A stretch of DNA of 37,308 bases from an uncultured Lachnospiraceae bacterium (GCA_947627245.1 CANQVH010000035.1:1-37308); one strand, 5' to 3'; shown: positions 16,303 through 25,380, numbered from the stretch's first letter. Made by a program: numbers and translations. The notes: generated by a model from the letters alone, not told the origin.

Positions 16303-17616
16303 ATGAATCCGATTTACGAGGAAAATGTGCAGGCGCTTGACTTTATCGAGACAGCGACGGATATTTTGCGCAATGCCGGGAACGAGCTGTATCTGAACAT
16401 GCGGTTTCTGGACGTGGCGCTGTCGTCGCTTTCTTTTTTGCCGGATGCGCAGATCCGTGGGACGGGGACGGACGGAAGCGTCCTGTATTTTCAGCCGGAC
16501 GCGCTCGTGGCGTTGTTCCGGAAGGGGCGGCAGGCCGTGAATCGGCAGTACCTGCACAGCATCGTGCATTGCCTGTTTTCGCATCTGTGGAATCGCGGGG
16601 AGCGGGACGCCGAGTATTGGAATCTTGCCTGTGACGTCGCGGCGGAGTATGTGATCGACGGGCTGTATGTGAAGGCGGTGCACAGGCCGAAGTCTTCTTT
16701 GCGGCGGGAGCTGTATCGGATGCTGGAGAGTGGAGAGAGTGCGGTCGTCACCGCGGAGCGCGTCTATCGTTTTCTTTGTCGGATGCACCCGATGCAGGCG
16801 CAGCTCGACGCGTGGAAGCGGGAGTTTTTGGCGGACGATCATCGGTACTGGGGACAGGAGGATCCGAAAAAAAGTCCGAGTCCGCAGCGTCAGAGATGGG
16901 ACGATATCCGCGACCGGATGCAGACGGAGCTGGAGACTTTTTCGAAGGAGGCTTCCGACGACACGAGGTGTCTGGAGGAGCAGTTGAGCGTCGCAAATCG
17001 GAAACGCTATGATTACCGGGAGTTTTTGCGGAAGTTTTCCGTGCTGAAGGAAGAGATGCAGGTCGATCTGGATTCGTTTGACTATATTTTCTATCATTAT
17101 GGCATGGAGCTGTACGGGAACATGCCGTTGATCGAGCCGCTGGAGACGAAGGAAGTGCAGAAGATTGAGGATTTTGTGGTCGTCGTGGACACGTCGATGT
17201 CGTGCAAAGGCGAGCTGATTCGGCGCTTTTTGGAGGAGACGTACAGTGTGCTGAGCGAGTCGGAGGGATTTTTCCGGAGGATTCATGTGCATATCCTGCA
17301 ATGCGATGACAGGGTGCAGGAGGATGTGCTGGTGACGAGCCGCGAGGAGATGCAGGACTATCTGGAGCATTTCACGGTGCGCGGCTTCGGAGGAACGGAT
17401 TTCCGCCCGGCGTTTGCGCGGGTGCAGGAATTGCTGCGGCGAAGATGCTTTACGAAGCTGCGGGGGCTGATCTATTTTACGGACGGATACGGGACGTTTC
17501 CGGTGAAGAAGCTGCCCTATGAGACGGCGTTTGTGTTTATGAAGGAAGATTATCGAGACGTGGATGTGCCACCGTGGGCGATCAAGCTGATCATTGGGGA
17601 AGAGGAACTGTTATGA
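16303..17616 (+). CDS. VWA-like (DUF2201) metallopeptidase-fold protein
   Basis: A 437-residue cytoplasmic protein in two parts. Residues about 1-150 resemble the DUF2201 N-terminal metallopeptidase-like domain, but the metal motif reads HSIVH instead of HExxH, so the catalytic glutamate is replaced by serine. Further down, residues about 285-437 form a VWA-like domain with the metal-ion site DTSMS, then GFGGTDFRPAF and YFTDGYGTFP. Such proteins pair with MoxR AAA ATPases; here the ATPase start codon overlaps the stop codon of this gene (ATGA at 17613-17616). The start at 16303 is supported by GGAGGAG six bases upstream. It probably acts with the ATPase in protein remodelling or metal-cofactor maturation; the target is unknown. 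Confidence 0.85.
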   Translation: MNPIYEENVQALDFIETATDILRNAGNELYLNMRFLDVALSSLSFLPDAQIRGTGTDGSVLYFQPDALVALFRKGRQAVNRQYLHSIVHCLFSHLWNRGERDAEYWNLACDVAAEYVIDGLYVKAVHRPKSSLRRELYRMLESGESAVVTAERVYRFLCRMHPMQAQLDAWKREFLADDHRYWGQEDPKKSPSPQRQRWDDIRDRMQTELETFSKEASDDTRCLEEQLSVANRKRYDYREFLRKFSVLKEEMQVDLDSFDYIFYHYGMELYGNMPLIEPLETKEVQKIEDFVVVVDTSMSCKGELIRRFLEETYSVLSESEGFFRRIHVHILQCDDRVQEDVLVTSREEMQDYLEHFTVRGFGGTDFRPAFARVQELLRRRCFTKLRGLIYFTDGYGTFPVKKLPYETAFVFMKEDYRDVDVPPWAIKLIIGEEELL

Positions 17617-19241
17617 ATATCAAACGGGCAAAGCAGGAGATCAAGGATACAATTGCAGCTTATCTTTTAAAGGACGAATACGGGGAGTATGTGATCCCGC
17701 AGATCCGGCAGCGGCCGGTGCTGCTTTTGGGAGCGCCGGGCATCGGCAAGACGCAGGTCATGGAACAGATCGCGAAGGAGTGCGGGATCGCGCTTGTGGC
17801 CTATACGATCACGCACCACACGAGGCAGAGCGCGATCGGGCTGCCGTTCGTCTCGAAGCAGACCTTCGGCGGACGGGAGTACACCGTGACCGAGTACACA
17901 ATGAGCGAGATCGTGGCGTCGCTCTATGAGAAGATGGAGAAGACGGGACTTTCGGAGGGCATTTTGTTCATCGACGAGATCAACTGCGTGTCGGAGACGC
18001 TTGCCCCGGCGATGCTGCAGTTTCTGCAGTGCAAGACGTTCGGCAGCCATGAGATTCCGCAGGGTTGGATCATCGTGGCGGCGGGCAATCCGCCGGAGTA
18101 CAATAAATCGGTGCGCGAGTTTGACGTTGTGACGATGGACCGTGTCAAGAAGATTGAGGTGGAGCCGGACTTTGCGGTTTGGAAGGAATACGCGTTGCAG
18201 CAGCAGCTTCATCCGGCGGTGATTTCCTATCTGAGTACGCGGACGGCGCATTTCTACAAGATGGAGACGACCGTGGACGGCAGGAAGTTCGCGACGCCGC
18301 GCGGCTGGGAGGATCTGTCGCAGATGCTTACGGTCTATGACGCGCTCGGCAAGGAGATGGACCGCGAGGTCGTGGTGCAATATATTCAGCATGAGACGGT
18401 CGCGAAGGATTTTGCGAATTATCTGGAGCTGTACCGCAAGTATCAGATGGACCGACAGCTCGAGGAAGTGCTGGAAGGGCGGATTGATCCGTTGCTGCTG
18501 AAGAAGGTCGCGCATGCGCCGTTTGATGAGCGGCTGAGCGTGGTCGGGCTTCTGCTCGGCCGCTGCAGGAATCGCTTCGCCATGCTGACGCGCGCGGAGC
18601 AGGCGACGGAGCTGCTGTATGAAGAACTAAGAAAAATGAAAATGTACTTGCTTTCAGGAAAAGCCGATAGCGAATCGGCAGGAGTGAACCTGCAGACAGG
18701 GAAGTCGGCCTGCGGAAAAGAGACAGCAGGTTCCGCGGACGGAGGAGCACATGCCGAGACGATGGATGGGGCGGAGTCCTTTGGCGTGGACGGGATCTTG
18801 GGCGTCGTACTCGCGGAGTTTCAGGCGGAGACTGACCGCAAAAAGACGGCGGAGCTTCTGACGAGACAGGAGGAACAGATCCGGCGCCGGGTGACGGAGC
18901 TTCTGGAGCAGTATCGGAGAGATCTGCGCAAGGAAGACGTGCGGGACGGCGAGACGGCATTCGCCCGGATCAGGGAATGGTTCGACGGGGAGCAGGACGC
19001 GCTCGAGCAGGAGGCGGCCGACGCCGGAGCGATGCTGGAGCATGCGTTCGATTTTCTGGAAGCAGCGTTTTCGGCGGGGCAGGAGATGGTGATTTTTGTC
19101 ACGGAGCTGAATCGCGATCCGTACAGCGTGCATTTCCTGCAGGAGTACGAATGCGAACGCTATTACCGCTACAACAAGGAGCTTCTGTTCGACGAGAGCG
19201 GACAGGCGATCGAGGCGAGGCTGCGGGAGCTGGGGAGATAG
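17613..19241 (+). CDS. MoxR-type AAA ATPase
   Basis: A 542-residue AAA+ ATPase. Walker A GAPGIGKT is at residues 40-47, Walker B ILFIDEIN at about 114-121, and IIVAAGNPPEYNKSVREFD is the sensor-1 region; these are typical of the MoxR branch. After about residue 345 a low-complexity Ser/Gly/Ala segment of 50 residues leads to a helical C-terminal domain (ETDRKKTAELLTRQEEQIRR and following). The ATG overlaps the stop codon of the VWA-like gene, so the two proteins are made together and are expected to form a chaperone pair. It is the last gene of the run that begins at oppA, although whether it is on the same transcript is not shown. Confidence 0.9.
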   Translation: MNIKRAKQEIKDTIAAYLLKDEYGEYVIPQIRQRPVLLLGAPGIGKTQVMEQIAKECGIALVAYTITHHTRQSAIGLPFVSKQTFGGREYTVTEYTMSEIVASLYEKMEKTGLSEGILFIDEINCVSETLAPAMLQFLQCKTFGSHEIPQGWIIVAAGNPPEYNKSVREFDVVTMDRVKKIEVEPDFAVWKEYALQQQLHPAVISYLSTRTAHFYKMETTVDGRKFATPRGWEDLSQMLTVYDALGKEMDREVVVQYIQHETVAKDFANYLELYRKYQMDRQLEEVLEGRIDPLLLKKVAHAPFDERLSVVGLLLGRCRNRFAMLTRAEQATELLYEELRKMKMYLLSGKADSESAGVNLQTGKSACGKETAGSADGGAHAETMDGAESFGVDGILGVVLAEFQAETDRKKTAELLTRQEEQIRRRVTELLEQYRRDLRKEDVRDGETAFARIREWFDGEQDALEQEAADAGAMLEHAFDFLEAAFSAGQEMVIFVTELNRDPYSVHFLQEYECERYYRYNKELLFDESGQAIEARLRELGR

Positions 19242-19281
19242 AACCGGGCCTTGGAGTAATATTTTAGTTTTTTCTCACCAA

Positions 19282-19305
19282 GGGTGTAAGAATTTTCTTA
19301 CACCC
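19282..19305 (+). terminator. Perfect hairpin after the MoxR gene
   Basis: GGGTGTAAGAA (19282-19292) and TTCTTACACCC (19295-19305) form an 11-base perfect stem with a TT loop, 41 bases after the stop codon. No T-run follows on either strand, so it may be a weak terminator or an mRNA-stabilising end. About 140 bases after it hold nothing recognisable. Confidence 0.45.
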
Positions 19306-19445
19306 ATTGCGCCTGTCTTATGATACTTCCCAATAGGATGCATGTCATGAATTACCGCGCAACGAGCGGCGGTTACATACCGGTTTCGACATATATTTCC
19401 TACAAAAGAGTTGCTTTTTCGAGATAAAAATAGTAGAATAAGTAG

Positions 19446-19772
19446 AACAGAAGGAGCGAAGATCGCTTTCAGTCAGTAGAAAAGAACGCCGTAAAAGTAA
19501 TCAATACAGTAACCCAATCAAAACTGACATTTTGTGAGAATGAAGAGGAGACATCTGACATGTGTAAGGCAATTGATGATATGCGGACGGAAGCTCGCAC
19601 AGAAGGAAAGATCGAAGGTATTCTGGAAATGCTCAGCTATCTTCCCGGGAAAATACCGGAGAATTTGAAGGAATCTATTTCAGCGGAAAGAGACGACAGT
19701 ATACTCACCAAGTATTTAAAGCTATTAGCTACGTCGTCTTCCGCAGAAGAATTCGTCAGCCGGATGGCGTGA
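19446..19772 (+). pseudogene. C-terminal remnant of an Rpn/PD-(D/E)XK transposase-like gene
   Basis: The open frame runs from 19446, just after a TAG, to the TGA at 19770-19772. It encodes KNAVKVINTVTQSKLTF, then MCKAIDDMRTEARTEGKIEG and a short helical end, the hallmark C-terminal tail of the Rpn (recombination-promoting nuclease/putative transposase) family common in Lachnospiraceae. The nuclease domain of about 200 residues that should precede it is absent. The internal ATG at 19560 could still give a 70-residue peptide, and AGAGGAG lies upstream, but I read it as a leftover. It is A+T richer than the flanking operons. Confidence 0.7.
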
Positions 19773-19804
19773 TAGTTTTTACAAACGATGACTCAGACGA
19801 TTCG

Positions 19805-19836
19805 GGGTCGGAAGCCGTGGAACGGTTTTCCGGCCC
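19805..19836 (+). terminator. Hairpin upstream of the bla-type operon
   Basis: GGGTCGGAA (19805-19813) pairs with TTCCGGCCC (19828-19836), allowing one G-T pair, with CCG/CGG extending inside the loop. Only TGCTTCATTTC follows. It probably insulates the operon downstream from the remnant gene. Confidence 0.4.
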
Positions 19837-19909
19837 TGCTTCATTTCTGTGGAATAAAAATATCAATGTACGATTCCAGTAGACAGATGCTTCCGTAATA
19901 TTTCGTTGG

Positions 19910-19963
19910 TTGACAGAATGCGTCTAACGTGTTAGACTTCATATAAGTCTAATGCATTAGACT
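19910..19963 (+). promoter_or_regulatory. Promoter and two BlaI-type operators
   Basis: The -35 TTGACA (19910-19915) and -10 TAGACT (19933-19938) are 17 bases apart. Two palindromes overlap or follow it: GTCTAACGTGTTAGAC (19922-19937), covering the spacer and -10, and the perfect AGTCTAATGCATTAGACT (19946-19963), covering the transcription start. Both share GTCTAA/TTAGAC half-sites and have centres 25 bases apart. They lie directly upstream of a BlaI-type repressor, which should bind them and repress its own operon. Confidence 0.88.
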
Positions 19964-19995
19964 CATCGAAAGACACATTTAAAGGAGGGATCTTT

Positions 19996-20346
19996 ATGGT
20001 CGCACCGAAGATATTTGAGAGCGAGTACCGCTTCTGTCTGATTCTGTGGAGGCACGAGCCGATCAACAGCACGAAGCTGGCGAAAATCTGCAAGGAGGAG
20101 CTGGGCTGGAGCCGGACGACTACATACACGGTCATCCGTCGCCTGAGCGATCGCGGAGTCGTCAAAAATGAAAACGCGGTCGTCACTTCCCTTGTCAGCA
20201 AGGAGGAGGTGCAGGCCGCAGAGATGGACGAGATGATGGAAAAGACCTTTGAGGGCTCTCTGCCCGCGTTTATCGCGGCGTTTGCCCGGCGGCAGAAGCT
20301 GTCCGACTCCGAGATCGAGGAGATCCGGCGCATCATCGAGAAGTGA
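19996..20346 (+). CDS. BlaI/MecI/CopY-family repressor
   Basis: A 116-residue winged-helix repressor of the penicillinase-repressor family. The DNA-binding region has the typical segments ESEYRFCLILWRHEP, WSRTTTYTVIRRLSDRG and VVKNENAVVTSLVSKEEVQ; the C-terminal dimer helix ends FARRQKLSDSEIEEIRRII. Family members are inactivated by cleavage by a membrane M56 sensor, and such a gene lies 12 bases downstream. Two palindromic operators sit over the promoter. The ATG has AAGGAGGG eight bases upstream. The effector is not predictable from sequence; the neighbouring ABC transporter suggests a cell-envelope antibiotic or peptide, not necessarily a beta-lactam. Confidence 0.93.
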   Translation: MVAPKIFESEYRFCLILWRHEPINSTKLAKICKEELGWSRTTTYTVIRRLSDRGVVKNENAVVTSLVSKEEVQAAEMDEMMEKTFEGSLPAFIAAFARRQKLSDSEIEEIRRIIEK

Positions 20347-20358
20347 GGAGATGAGAGG

Positions 20359-21564
20359 ATGAAAACGGTGTTTCTTACCTTGCTGCGCATCAGCGTCAAC
20401 GCGGGCTGGCTGGTTTTGGCCGTTTTGCTTCTGCGGATCATTTTTCAAAGAGCGCCCGGATGGATGCGCTGCGCTTTTTGGGGACCGGTCGCCTTCTGTC
20501 TGGTCTGCCCGGTGTCTGTCGTAAGCCCGTGGAGTCTGCGGCCGAATACCGGAAGAATTTTTGAAAAATACGTTCAGTTGGATTCGGTGCGCTCTTCCGT
20601 TGCGCTGGAGAGCGGCGGAATCGGCGTGGAAGGGCTGTCGGTATGGTCTGTGTTTGCGATTGTCTGGCTCGTCGGCATGACCGCGATGCTTCTCTACCTA
20701 TTGCTCTCTTTTCGGCGCTTGGGCCGCGGGCTGGCGATGGCGGCGTCCGTATCGAAATCGGATATCTTCTGCGGGAAAGCGGGAGAACATGATACATGGA
20801 GGAGGCAAACGCCCCTGCCGCGGCGGATCATGCAGAGCGGGCGCATCGATACTCCCTTTGTGTTCGGCGTTTTTCGGCCGGTGATCTGTCTGCCGCGCCG
20901 GATGGAAGCGCGGGACAGGGACTATGCGATCGCACACGAACAGGCGCATATCGATCGGAAGGATCACTGGTGGAAGCTTGCCGGTTTTGTGCTTCTGGGC
21001 GTCTATTGGTTTCATCCGCTGCTGTGGGCGGCCTATGCTCTGTTTTGCAGAGACATTGAGACGGCATGTGACGAGAAGGTGCTCCGGGATATGGATTTGG
21101 AGGAACGACGGGCGTATGCGTCGGCGCTGCTGCGGTGCAGTGCAGGACGGCGGGAACCTGCCGCTTTTCCGGCGTTCGGGGAAGCAGACGTAAAGGGCAG
21201 GATCCGACATGTGATGGATTACCGGAGAGCGCCTGCTTGGATAATCGTGACGGCGGCCGCGGTCTGTATGGTCACAGCGGTTGCTCTGCTGACGGAGCCG
21301 GAGCACGTCGCGGGACAGTCGGCGGCAGAGGCGAGGGTGACAGCGGAAAATATCTGGCGGGTCGTCGATTCCTTGGATGAATCAAAGCAGAGGGATCCGG
21401 TGTTTCTGTATGTCGTATGCGAGACGGGAAATCGATGCTTTCTCGTGTCAAGGAGCATCGGCGATTTCTGGGACAGGAAGATTCTTTTGGACAACGGAGA
21501 TTCCCGGTACATTCTGGCTGTTCCGTATGACAGCAGCCTGTACTATGTCGGGGAGATTGCGTAG
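20359..21564 (+). CDS. M56-family membrane sensor metalloprotease (BlaR1-like)
   Basis: A 401-residue integral membrane zinc protease. Helices near residues 12-30, 38-58, 95-117 and 205-225 flank the cytoplasmic protease loop. The zinc motif HEQAH is at 193-197 within AIAHEQAHIDRKDHWWK, and ETACDEKVLRDM supplies the usual third ligand region. A final helix (AWIIVTAAAVCMVTAVALL) is followed by only about 90 external residues. This is too short for the penicillin-binding sensor domain of true BlaR1, and no SxxK serine motif is visible. It therefore likely senses something else, and cleaves the repressor encoded upstream. The start follows GAGGAGATGAGAGG. Confidence 0.88.
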   Translation: MKTVFLTLLRISVNAGWLVLAVLLLRIIFQRAPGWMRCAFWGPVAFCLVCPVSVVSPWSLRPNTGRIFEKYVQLDSVRSSVALESGGIGVEGLSVWSVFAIVWLVGMTAMLLYLLLSFRRLGRGLAMAASVSKSDIFCGKAGEHDTWRRQTPLPRRIMQSGRIDTPFVFGVFRPVICLPRRMEARDRDYAIAHEQAHIDRKDHWWKLAGFVLLGVYWFHPLLWAAYALFCRDIETACDEKVLRDMDLEERRAYASALLRCSAGRREPAAFPAFGEADVKGRIRHVMDYRRAPAWIIVTAAAVCMVTAVALLTEPEHVAGQSAAEARVTAENIWRVVDSLDESKQRDPVFLYVVCETGNRCFLVSRSIGDFWDRKILLDNGDSRYILAVPYDSSLYYVGEIA

Positions 21565-21649
21565 GAGTCAGCGGTCGCCGCGTACCCGATGACAAGTTTC
21601 ACTGTATTGTGTCGGGAGGATTGCGCAGGAGTGTAAGGAGAGGATCCGA

Positions 21650-24616
21650 ATGAGAAAAATTATTGTCTTTGCAAAGTTGTCGCTTCGGTATTGGCGCAGG
21701 CATTGGAAACGGTTTTTGACGTTGGCGCTCGTCTGTGTGCTGAGCGCGGCGGCGCTTGCTTTTTCGGCGCTTTATATCCGCAGCGAGAAAGCGTTCGCGC
21801 TGGAGCAAAGGCTGGACCGGCAGGGGGATTATGACGCGATCTTTTACGGGATGGAGGAACAGGAGCTGCCGCTGATTACGGAAAACGATCAGGTGACTGC
21901 CTGCGGTTTCTACCGCGAGTTGGGCTATGTCCGCACGGACGACGGTATGCAGTACAAGCTGGCGTCCTTTCCGGATGAGGATTCCGCGCGGATTTACCAC
22001 ATGAGCTGTGTCCGGGGGAATTATCCGGAAAAAGCGGGCGAGATTGCCATAGACGCCGGAACGGCAAAGCGAATGGGTATTGTGCCGGTTCCGGGCGAGA
22101 AGGCGGAGCTTGCGCTGTACGACAGGAACGGTGGGGCGCTTGGCGAACGGGAATTTGTCATCTCCGGCATCTTTGAGGCGAGCTCGGAGGAGGTCCTAGG
22201 CGGGTTTTATCGTTATCCGCAGACGAGGCTTTCCGAGGAATATTCCGTCCCGGTGATTTTTGCCGCAAAGGAAGACGCGGCTTTGTTTGGAAGCACGCTT
22301 GTCACCGCCTTCTTTCAGACGCGTGACGATTCCACTCAGACCGCGCTTCAGATTGCGGACTCCGGATTTTCCGCGTTGATCGGGTATGAGGTCCCGCTCG
22401 GGAGGACAGACGCCCAGTCCGCTTTGCTCGGAATTCTGGATCACATCAGCAGCGGATACGGGGAGATCACGGCTGCGACTCTGCTCGACGCCGTGCGGGA
22501 CGGCAATGTGTGGAGGGATTTCTATTCTTCCGTGCTGATTCCGCTGTTTGCGGCGCTGATCCTTGTGATCGCGGCTGTGTCGGTCTTCGGGCTGGTGCGA
22601 AATCTTGTCATGGAGCGCTCGGAGGAGATTGCCATTCTGCGCAGCATCGGGATGACGAAGCAGGGCGTGTTCGCCTATCTGTTTGCCGAACTGCTAGTGC
22701 TGATCGGATTTTTCCTCGTCGCCGGGGTTTGGCTGGGATATGGTCTGCACTTCTGCCTGATCCGGGGCATGAACGCGTTTTCCGGCGTGCAGATGCCGCT
22801 CGGCTTCTCGGTGAACGACTATGTGGCTTCGGTCACGCCCGATCCTTGGCGGTACGTGCTGTGTATCATCGGTCCGGGCAGTCTCGCGGCGGCGTGTCCG
22901 GCGCTTCTGAGAATGGCGAAAAGCACGCCGATCGCGGTGTTTCAGAAGAGATACCTGAAAATGACGGGCAGAAGGAGCCGGCATTTCAGCGAGTTCAAGG
23001 CGTGCGGTTGGAGAAGGGTCGTGGGCAGACAGATTCGCTTCTCGGATCGCTTTGTTCCCGTCATCATGTGCGTCGTTATGTGCGCGGCGTTTTTCGGGTA
23101 CAATTATTTCCGCGCGCTGTCGGACAAGAACAGTGTGGAGTATCAAAACAGCCTGTCGGAGAGCGGGCTGGGACAGTGGGATTTCGCAGCCGAGAAAGGC
23201 GACTGGGCGCAGTTGTCATCTTTTCAGGCGGAAAATCATCATAACTACGGGATCGCGCAGGAGGCGTACCGGGAGTTCGCCGAGGATTCGGATATCGAGG
23301 ATTCCTTTGCCCGGATGGTGAATCTGTCCACACGGCTTTCCTTTTCGGGCAAGGAGCGGGAGAAATACCGGGAAGTGTTCGCGCCTCTTTCCCTGAGGCA
23401 GTATGAAGCGCTTGGGACATCGGAGGATGATTACGAGCATACGGAGTATGAAGCGGAGAAGGCGATGACGGAGGCATACGGCTACGGGACGGGGGAGGAC
23501 GTGTATGCCCTGCCGTCTATCGGAGTGCCTTGGGAGGAGCTTTCCGGGCTCTCGTCCTGCGTGATCGAGGGGACGCTCGATCAGAAAAAGCTCCGGGATG
23601 GGAGCGAGGTGGCGCTTGTGCTCTCGGCCGACCTTGCGGCGGATGCCGGGGAACTGTTCCACGCCGGAGATGTGCTTCCGCTGAGTGATATTCTGCTGTC
23701 TGAGGAGGAAGACCAATACGATTTCGGCACGCCGTTTGAATATACGGAGCCGGTCTATCTGACATATGTGAAAGAACCGGGCGGAGCGACCGTGCGCTAC
23801 GCCTCCTTCGCTTATGGAAGCAGAAAGGAGATCGATCCGAGGATCGGGGCGATCATCGTGCCGGAGGATGAGGGACTTCTGGAACAATATACGTTGTCCT
23901 GCCTTGAGGCGGCAAGCTTTTCCGATGACAGGAGTCGGCGCGCGCCGTCGGTACTGTGCCTGCCGGAGACGTTCACTGCTTGGGGATTGCCGGATACACT
24001 TTTTACCGATGTGCGATTTTCTCTAAAAGAAGGGGCGGACTTCGAGGAAGCCAACAGGCGGTTTTATCGGATGCTCAGCGGCTGTGAAGGCGTTTCGTTC
24101 CGGTCTTCCTACGAGATCCGCGAGCAGATGGAGGTCAGCATGCGCAATACGATGGCGGTCTACTATATCTTGATCGTTATGCTGATTGTTACGGGGATTC
24201 TGGCGATCGGTATCAAATTTTACAGCCGGATCCGGCTGAGGGCTCAGACCGTCTCGCGGCTGCGCGCGATCGGGATGTCCCTGCCGCAGTTGGAGGGGAT
24301 GATCCTGCGGCAGAATGCCGTCTGTCCGCTCGTCTGCGGGGGACTTGCGGTGCTTCCGACCGCTTTGTGCCAACTGTTTTTCCTGTTCATCCGGCGTCAA
24401 ATCGATTCCGGGGCGTGGGCGGGGATTTCCACAGAAGGACTGCCGTGGTATCACAACGTGCCGTTTCGTTATGATCTGTTCGGTTATCATCCGGTGATCG
24501 TCCTGCTTGTGATCGTGGCGCTGTTTGAGCTGCTGATCGTCCTCGCCACGCTTCCACAGATCCGCTATATGAAGAAGCAGGTGATTGCGGAGACGATCGA
24601 TATGGATTCATTCTGA
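21650..24616 (+). CDS. FtsX-type ABC transporter permease
   Basis: A 988-residue membrane protein. An N-terminal helix is followed by an external domain, then three helices of a first FtsX domain (about residues 290-425: LIPLFAALILVIAAVSVFGL, then a helix ending LIGFFLVAGVWLGYGLHF). A second external domain of about 340 residues follows (from about 475), and a second FtsX domain lies at the C-terminus (YILIVMLIVTGILAIGIKF onwards). The motif EIAILRSIGMTKQ near 325 and VSRLRAIGMSLPQLEGM near 870 are the conserved cytoplasmic loops. The layout fits the MacB/LolE/BceB-like group that exports or senses peptides and lipids at the envelope, not an importer. An AAGGAGAGG ribosome site precedes the ATG. 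The ATPase gene is 21 bases downstream. Confidence 0.9.
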   Translation: MRKIIVFAKLSLRYWRRHWKRFLTLALVCVLSAAALAFSALYIRSEKAFALEQRLDRQGDYDAIFYGMEEQELPLITENDQVTACGFYRELGYVRTDDGMQYKLASFPDEDSARIYHMSCVRGNYPEKAGEIAIDAGTAKRMGIVPVPGEKAELALYDRNGGALGEREFVISGIFEASSEEVLGGFYRYPQTRLSEEYSVPVIFAAKEDAALFGSTLVTAFFQTRDDSTQTALQIADSGFSALIGYEVPLGRTDAQSALLGILDHISSGYGEITAATLLDAVRDGNVWRDFYSSVLIPLFAALILVIAAVSVFGLVRNLVMERSEEIAILRSIGMTKQGVFAYLFAELLVLIGFFLVAGVWLGYGLHFCLIRGMNAFSGVQMPLGFSVNDYVASVTPDPWRYVLCIIGPGSLAAACPALLRMAKSTPIAVFQKRYLKMTGRRSRHFSEFKACGWRRVVGRQIRFSDRFVPVIMCVVMCAAFFGYNYFRALSDKNSVEYQNSLSESGLGQWDFAAEKGDWAQLSSFQAENHHNYGIAQEAYREFAEDSDIEDSFARMVNLSTRLSFSGKEREKYREVFAPLSLRQYEALGTSEDDYEHTEYEAEKAMTEAYGYGTGEDVYALPSIGVPWEELSGLSSCVIEGTLDQKKLRDGSEVALVLSADLAADAGELFHAGDVLPLSDILLSEEEDQYDFGTPFEYTEPVYLTYVKEPGGATVRYASFAYGSRKEIDPRIGAIIVPEDEGLLEQYTLSCLEAASFSDDRSRRAPSVLCLPETFTAWGLPDTLFTDVRFSLKEGADFEEANRRFYRMLSGCEGVSFRSSYEIREQMEVSMRNTMAVYYILIVMLIVTGILAIGIKFYSRIRLRAQTVSRLRAIGMSLPQLEGMILRQNAVCPLVCGGLAVLPTALCQLFFLFIRRQIDSGAWAGISTEGLPWYHNVPFRYDLFGYHPVIVLLVIVALFELLIVLATLPQIRYMKKQVIAETIDMDSF

Positions 24617-24637
24617 AAACGGAAGAGAGGACTGTTT

Positions 24638-25315
24638 ATGGAAAAAGAAAAGATTGCGCTGCGGACGGAGCATTTGTGCAAAACATACGAGGTGGGAGGG
24701 CAAAAGGTGGAGGCGCTGAAGGACGTCTCGATTTCCGTCGGCGAGGGGAGCTTTGTCGCGCTGACCGGCACGAGCGGAAGCGGAAAATCGACGCTCATGC
24801 ATTTGCTGGGAGGGCTGGATGCGCCGACGTCCGGACAGGTGTATATTCACGACGTTGACCTTGCCTCCTGCGGGGAGCGCCGGCTCGCGAAGCTGCGCAG
24901 GGAGGAGATCGGGTATGTGTTTCAGAATTTTTCCCTCATCGATGAGCTGAGCGTGAAGGAGAACATTGTGCTCCCGATCCTGCTTTCCTCCGGGAAGGTG
25001 GACGAGGCTTATATCGGCGCGCTGATGGAACAGCTCGGGATCGCCGAAAGGGCCGGGCACACGCCGACGCAGCTCTCCGGCGGACAGCAGCAGAGGGTGG
25101 CGCTCGCCCGCGCGCTTGCCAACGACCCCTCCGTTATACTCTGCGACGAGCCGACCGGAAATCTGGACAAGAAGACCGGGGCGGAGGTAATGAAACTTCT
25201 GCACGAGATTCATCGCAGCTACCGCAAAACCTGTCTGGTCGTCACGCACGACCCGGCGGTGGCGGAGGGCGCGGATTATATATTGAATATCGAGGACGGG
25301 AGGGTGCGCGAGTAA
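24638..25315 (+). CDS. ABC transporter ATPase (LolD/MacB/BceA type)
   Basis: A 225-residue ATPase that pairs with the preceding FtsX-type permease. Walker A GTSGSGKS is at residues 44-51, the Q-loop GYVFQNFSLIDELSVKENI at about 92-110, the signature LSGGQQQR at about 145, Walker B VILCDEPTGNLD at about 165-176 and the switch histidine in VVTHDP at about 205. The length and the DEPTGNLDKKTG segment are typical of the export/antibiotic-resistance branch. A GGAAGAGAGGAC ribosome site precedes the ATG. The gene ends the four-gene BlaI-type operon, closed by a bidirectional terminator. Confidence 0.95.
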   Translation: MEKEKIALRTEHLCKTYEVGGQKVEALKDVSISVGEGSFVALTGTSGSGKSTLMHLLGGLDAPTSGQVYIHDVDLASCGERRLAKLRREEIGYVFQNFSLIDELSVKENIVLPILLSSGKVDEAYIGALMEQLGIAERAGHTPTQLSGGQQQRVALARALANDPSVILCDEPTGNLDKKTGAEVMKLLHEIHRSYRKTCLVVTHDPAVAEGADYILNIEDGRVRE

Positions 25316-25319
25316 TGTA

Positions 25320-25359
25320 AAAAACCCGGGGAGGCTTTGCATCACCTTTCCGGGTTTTT
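25320..25359 (+). terminator. Bidirectional terminator between convergent operons
   Basis: AAAAACCCGG (25320-25329) and CCGGGTTTTT (25350-25359) form a perfect 10-base stem around a 20-base loop. The A-run and T-run make it work in both directions, serving the ABC operon from the left and ilvE from the right. Confidence 0.9.
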
Positions 25360-25380
25360 GTTTGTCTTAATTTCGAAAGC

